Origin: UBA5760 sp964649385
GTDB lineage: Bacteria; Chloroflexota; Dehalococcoidia; Dehalococcoidales; UBA5760
NCBI GenBank assembly: GCA_964649385.1
Contig: CAZYRA010000037.1
Location: forward strand, 1 to 9,827
DNA length: 9,827 bases
Reading direction: 5' to 3'
In this document: positions 7,027 through 9,827 of the stretch, one piece after another
Layout: each line of letters opens with the position of its first letter
How positions within the stretch are numbered: position 1 is the first letter of the stretch
Notes under the pieces: model-generated
What the model saw: the letters and a program-made list of their open reading frames with translations, nothing else
Told to the model about the DNA's origin: nothing
The model's database searches: none
Translations under genes and position numbers: made by a program

Positions 7027-7755
7027 TTACACTCTTCTCAACATAACAAAGAACTCTCTATTTCCGGAAGCACCCGATATCGGCGATGCTACCAGTCCCC
7101 CCAGCCTGAAGCCGTGTCCAACCATCCAGGAAATGAAGCGCCCTAAGACTCTGGCCTGCACCTCAGGCCGTTTAATCACGCCACCCTTACCTACTTCACT
7201 CTTTCTCGCCTCGAACTGGGGTTTCAGCAGCACCAGCAGGTAGCCGTCATCCTTAAGCAGGTCAATCACCGATGGTATTACCTTCTCCACCGAGATAAAG
7301 GATAAATCAAAGGTAGCCAGGTCCACCTTTTCCGGAAGAACAAAAGGATAGCGGGCATTTACCCTCTCCATAACCACTACCCGGGAGTCCTGCCTCAGCC
7401 GGTAGTCCAGCTGACCGTAGCCAACATCAACAGCATAGACCCGGCTTACCCCCCGCTTGAGCAGGCAGTCGGTAAAACCGCCGGTTGAAGCCCCGATATC
7501 AGCCGCCACCCTATCCGAGACATCAAGCCCGAACTGACTAAGGGCACAATCAAGCTTGATACCACCACGTCCGACAAAAGGGGGCGGCTCGGCAACTGTA
7601 ACCTCGGCACCCTCAGCCACCAGGGTCCCCGATTTAGCCACAGCCTTCCCATCCACCGCTACCTTCCCCGCCATAATGAGCGCCTGGGCCCTGGCCCGGG
7701 TCTCGACCAGTCTCCGCTCGACAAGCAGGCTATCAATCCTCTTCTTGCTCCCCAT
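7027..7755 (-). CDS. tlyA: TlyA-family rRNA 2'-O-methyltransferase (hemolysin A family)
   Basis: TlyA proteins 2'-O-methylate cytidines in 16S and 23S rRNA at the subunit interface; 'hemolysin' is the historical name. The 242-residue product has an S4 RNA-binding domain at about 4-63 (KKRIDSLLVERRLVETRARA, then AGKVAVDGK), the linker PPFVGRGGIKLD, and an FtsJ-like methyltransferase domain. SAM-binding motif I is ADIGASTGGFTDCLL at 85-99. DVGYGQLD spans 110-117, the catalytic-site acid lies in TFDLSFIS (148-155), and a lysine sits in LLKPQFE (176-182), followed by VGKGGVI and GNREFF. The complete S4 N-terminus resembles the longer TlyA type (TlyAII) that modifies both subunits, by inference only. 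ATG 7755 follows the nuclease stop by one base. The frame continues to 7884 but would overlap the nuclease gene, so I reject that extension. Confidence 0.94.
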   Translation of the reverse strand: MGSKKRIDSLLVERRLVETRARAQALIMAGKVAVDGKAVAKSGTLVAEGAEVTVAEPPPFVGRGGIKLDCALSQFGLDVSDRVAADIGASTGGFTDCLLKRGVSRVYAVDVGYGQLDYRLRQDSRVVVMERVNARYPFVLPEKVDLATFDLSFISVEKVIPSVIDLLKDDGYLLVLLKPQFEARKSEVGKGGVIKRPEVQARVLGRFISWMVGHGFRLGGLVASPISGASGNREFFVMLRRV

Positions 7756-7756
7756 C

Positions 7757-8317
7757 CTATTCCACCCACAGCCCGCGGCGCAGCTTACGGGCTTCCCTTT
7801 CCAACTGGAGAAAAAGCTGCCGGTACTTGACGTTCGGGACAAGGGAGTAGGAATAGGCACAGCCCAAACGCACCAGTTCGGCATTGACCATTATATCATC
7901 CAGCCATACATAACTGAGCAAGCGGCCATATTCATCCCTGTCCTCTACATCGCTCTCCAACCTAACCCTCTTACCCTCAACAAGCTCACGGTTCTTCTCG
8001 ACGGCTTCCGCTGCGAAATATTCCCCTGTCTCCGGAGCGTCAATGCCTATGTATCTGACCCTCTCTCCTCCCAGCACTTCTATAGTGTCACCGTCAATTA
8101 CCCGGCTGACAAGCACTTCATACTCTCCGGCCTCACTAACAACCCATATCTGCGCCGGCTCGGTCAGGATAATCTCAGGAGCGCCCTTGTAGATATTAAT
8201 CTCCCCGCTTACCATGACCCTCTTATTAAGAAAATATGTCTCCGGGTCGGGCGGAAATGCTGCCATGAACCTGTCCCTTACCGGCTCAAGGGTCTCTTTG
8301 TCCTCACACCAGATAAC
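7757..8317 (-). CDS. Staphylococcal-nuclease-like protein with N-terminal OB-fold-type segment, 5' end lost in gap
   Basis: The C-terminal two thirds is a thermonuclease (SNase) domain that hydrolyses nucleic acid phosphodiesters with calcium. Counting from the methionine at 8266, SRVIDGDTIEV spans 54-64 and RYIGIDAPET 71-80. R71, E79 and R115 (DEYGR) correspond to catalytic R35, E43 and R87 of S. aureus nuclease, and D60 and D76 to its calcium ligands; NAELVRLGCA and the final RRGLWVE also fit. That methionine is probably internal: the frame stays open for 17 more codons up to the gap (ending VIW at its edge), and the region before the nuclease domain (KRVMVSGEINIYKGAPEI, then EPAQI) looks like the end of an OB-fold nucleic-acid-binding domain. 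The true start, and any signal peptide, is therefore in or beyond the N run. The stop lies one base before tlyA. Confidence 0.88.
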   Translation of the reverse strand, partial: VIWCEDKETLEPVRDRFMAAFPPDPETYFLNKRVMVSGEINIYKGAPEIILTEPAQIWVVSEAGEYEVLVSRVIDGDTIEVLGGERVRYIGIDAPETGEYFAAEAVEKNRELVEGKRVRLESDVEDRDEYGRLLSYVWLDDIMVNAELVRLGCAYSYSLVPNVKYRQLFLQLEREARKLRRGLWVE

Positions 8318-8417
8318 NNNNNNNNNNNNNNNNNNNNNNNNNNNNNNNNNNNNNNNNNNNNNNNNNNNNNNNNNNNNNNNNNNNNNNNNNNNNNNNNNNN
8401 NNNNNNNNNNNNNNNNN
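8318..8417. other. Assembly gap of exactly 100 N
   Basis: All bases are N. A length of exactly 100 is the usual placeholder for a scaffold gap of unknown size, so the true distance is not known. It removes the 5' part of the nuclease gene and whatever lies between it and the GAF gene. Features left and right of it should not be assumed to be close neighbours. Confidence 0.98.
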
Positions 8418-8455
8418 GGGAATTAAAGAACGTGTGCCCTGGAAGCCGCCTTGGT

Positions 8456-9022
8456 TTATGACCCAAGGGGCGAGCGCCACTCCAGCATCTCCTGCATGAC
8501 CACTTGGTAATCCTTCTGAGCAGTCTCGTAGAGCCTAGCATTCTCCAGAGCAATAGCACCAAGATTGGCAACCGCACTGACAAAGTGCATATCAGCCTCG
8601 CTAAATCGGCGCGGCTCCGCAGTGTACACCCTGACTTCCCCGATAATCTCCTCCCTGAGCATCATCGGAACGGAGAGGATTGAGGCAATTCCTTCTTTCT
8701 CAACCTGTTCCGGATACTGGATTCGCTCGTCACTGGTAGCATCCAGAACAGCTACCGGATTACCGTCCAGTACTTTAGGAATACTCTTATCAGCCGACAG
8801 CGGCCCCATCTTAACAAACCAGTCGCTCAACCCCCAGGCCGCGACATGAAATAAGAGTTTTTTGTCCGGGGACAGGAGGGTCAGTGAACAAGCCTTTGCC
8901 CCCATAGCCTTGGCCACATTCTCAACGATGGAGTTAAGGACGGGCTCAGAAGCACGGACTGAGTTTATCGCTGCCGCCACCTTGTACAAGCTATGATAGT
9001 ATTTGGACTCGTCTTTTTCCAT
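8456..9022 (-). CDS. GAF-domain protein (putative small-molecule sensor)
   Basis: The 188-residue protein consists almost entirely of one GAF domain, at about residues 26-165. Recognisable parts are the N-terminal helix LNSIVENVAKAMGAKACSLTLL, the strand GIASILSVPMMLREEIIGEV at 111-130, RVYTAEPRRFSEADMHFVSAVANLGAIA, and the closing helix ALENARLYETAQKDY. GAF domains bind nucleotides or other small molecules, or sense redox state, and usually regulate an attached domain. No output domain (kinase, DNA-binding, cyclase) is attached here, so it may act through a partner protein. The ATG at 9022 has a strong GGAGGTG five bases upstream and a consensus-like promoter at 9057-9085. The product ends with a short charged tail at 8456, 38 bases from the gap. 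The ligand and partner are unknown. Confidence 0.88.
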   Translation of the reverse strand: MEKDESKYYHSLYKVAAAINSVRASEPVLNSIVENVAKAMGAKACSLTLLSPDKKLLFHVAAWGLSDWFVKMGPLSADKSIPKVLDGNPVAVLDATSDERIQYPEQVEKEGIASILSVPMMLREEIIGEVRVYTAEPRRFSEADMHFVSAVANLGAIALENARLYETAQKDYQVVMQEMLEWRSPLGS

Positions 9023-9056
9023 AATAACACCTCCCCTATTTTCCTGACAGAGACAA

Positions 9057-9085
9057 ATAGTAACCCATCAAAACTACAATGTCAA
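9057..9085 (-). promoter_or_regulatory. Sigma70-type promoter for the GAF-domain gene
   Basis: On the minus strand, a perfect -35 TTGACA (9080-9085), a 17-base spacer and -10 TACTAT (9057-9062, five of six matches). The predicted start near 9050 gives a leader of about 28 bases that contains the GGAGGTG ribosome site. In the opposite direction I see no equally good promoter for the zinc-ribbon gene, only a possible TATAGA near 9151. Confidence 0.75.
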
Positions 9086-9189
9086 TAGTTTAGGGCAACT
9101 TTTCTCGGAGATCCCCAGAGTCACCACTAACCTATCAGCATCTTTTTCGTTATAGACTACATAGAGGTGTAAAGCCTAAGGAGCAGATA

Positions 9190-9804
9190 ATGTCGAGAAA
9201 CGGCGATATCAACTTTACCTGCCGTCAGTGCGGAGGAACATTTGTCTTCACCAGATCCGAGCAGGATTTCTACGAACTGAAAGGCTTTGGCCCCCCCGGC
9301 CGTTGCCGTGAGTGCCGCTCAGCGACGGAGAATCGTACCCCCCACCTCACCTGCGCTCAGTGTGGGATAAAGATGGAGAAAGAGGCCCCCATCTTTTGTA
9401 CTACCTGCCTGAAGAACGCTCAGCTTGCCTTCGAGCGGAAGGCCAGTCAAGGGCAAAAGATAGCTAAAGCAACACAGGCAAAGCTAACAGCCGCCGAATC
9501 ACGAAAGACCGAGCTGGAGGAGTCGCTCTACCAGACAGAGCAGCTGGCAGCAGAGCTGGAGATCAAGGTGAGCAACCTGAGCCAGGACCTGGAGAAGGCA
9601 CAGGAATCCTATATCGCCTCAGGATGGCTCAAGCCACTGCTGAAGAGCGTTGAAGAAAGATTGAAAGCCCTGGAAAACACCCAGCGTGAAAGCGACCAGA
9701 GAATGTTTGAAGTGATTCACACAATGCAGAAGAGATATGAGGATACCAGCCTCCTCGATATAATCAAGCGCAGCCTAGTACCGTACCGGGGACAGGGCGT
9801 CTGA
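9190..9804 (+). CDS. Double zinc-ribbon protein with coiled-coil tail, function unknown
   Basis: The 204-residue protein has two zinc-binding units. The first has CxxC pairs C11/C14 and C39/C42 and reads CRQCGGTFVFTRSEQDFYEL, then GRCRECR, matching the probable zinc-ribbon family (PF13451-like) in which EQxFYxxKGF links the pairs. The second has C55/C58 and C70/C73. Residues 77 to about 180 are charged, rich in Glu, Lys, Gln and Ala, and heptad-like (KTELEESLYQTEQLAAELEI, then KVSNLSQDLEKAQ), so a long coiled coil with probable oligomerisation is likely. The tail SLLDIIKRSLVPYRGQGV contains a short amphipathic stretch. There is no signal peptide or membrane segment. AAGGAG lies six bases before the ATG. 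It is divergent from the GAF gene. The ribbons suggest nucleic acid or protein binding, but no function is established. Confidence 0.85.
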   Translation: MSRNGDINFTCRQCGGTFVFTRSEQDFYELKGFGPPGRCRECRSATENRTPHLTCAQCGIKMEKEAPIFCTTCLKNAQLAFERKASQGQKIAKATQAKLTAAESRKTELEESLYQTEQLAAELEIKVSNLSQDLEKAQESYIASGWLKPLLKSVEERLKALENTQRESDQRMFEVIHTMQKRYEDTSLLDIIKRSLVPYRGQGV

Positions 9805-9827
9805 TTCATTATGTAAAGTGCTAACAA

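Noticed and set aside
7756..7884. Extension of tlyA upstream of 7755
   Set aside because: It would overlap the nuclease gene, lies before the normal S4-domain N-terminus, and the extra residues match nothing in TlyA.
7556..8461. Plus-strand open frame running across the N gap
   Set aside because: Antisense to tlyA and the nuclease; its length is inflated by undetermined codons in the gap.
1..9827. tRNA, rRNA, CRISPR array, transposase, phage or toxin-antitoxin genes
   Set aside because: No tRNA or rRNA signatures, spaced repeats, integrase or transposase motifs, or terminal inverted repeats were seen on either strand; all larger frames are metabolic, RNA-modification, hydrolase or sensor-type genes.

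Overview
The window reads as an ordinary bacterial chromosome fragment, probably from a metagenome-assembled or draft genome, because it contains a scaffold gap of exactly 100 N (8318-8417). Gene style, the B. subtilis-type iron-sulfur PurF, and the pairing of a GAF gene with a zinc-ribbon/coiled-coil gene lean towards Chloroflexota (Dehalococcoidia-like). That placement is an impression from protein style, not a demonstrated assignment. No phage, transposase, CRISPR, tRNA or rRNA is visible.

Layout. Minus strand, 4121 down to 1: a purine biosynthesis cluster transcribed purF, purM, purH, with purH running off the left edge about four codons short of its end. It is driven by a good sigma70-type promoter at 4169-4198. 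A second promoter, back to back with it (4220-4249), fires rightward into a gene pair: a divergent and shortened plsX (4298-5245), then a small frame (5260-5508) that looks like the two ends of a DegV/FakB fatty-acid-binding protein joined after loss of the middle. A cyclase-family metal hydrolase (5552-6190) follows on the same strand. It converges on a minus-strand group with one-base junctions: a staphylococcal-nuclease-like protein (7757 into the gap), the rRNA methyltransferase tlyA (7027-7755) and an alpha/beta hydrolase (6246-7025). Right of the gap lie a minus-strand GAF-domain gene (8456-9022) with a clear promoter, and a divergent plus-strand gene for a protein with two zinc ribbons and a coiled coil (9190-9804).

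How the genes work together. PurF, PurM and PurH catalyse the first, fifth and last two steps of de novo IMP synthesis, so their shared promoter makes sense. PlsX makes acyl-phosphate from acyl-ACP for phospholipid synthesis. DegV-type FakB proteins carry fatty acids into the same acyl-phosphate pool, so the degV remnant beside plsX is a functionally sensible neighbour that seems to have decayed. The nuclease, TlyA and hydrolase are probably co-transcribed but share no obvious pathway.

I found no convincing new multi-gene system. The most unusual signals are the plsX gene that lacks its usual C-terminal helical hairpin segment and carries changes in conserved motifs, and the gutted degV next to it. 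There is no gene-free stretch longer than 300 bases; the longest intergenic regions are 4122-4297 and 9023-9189.
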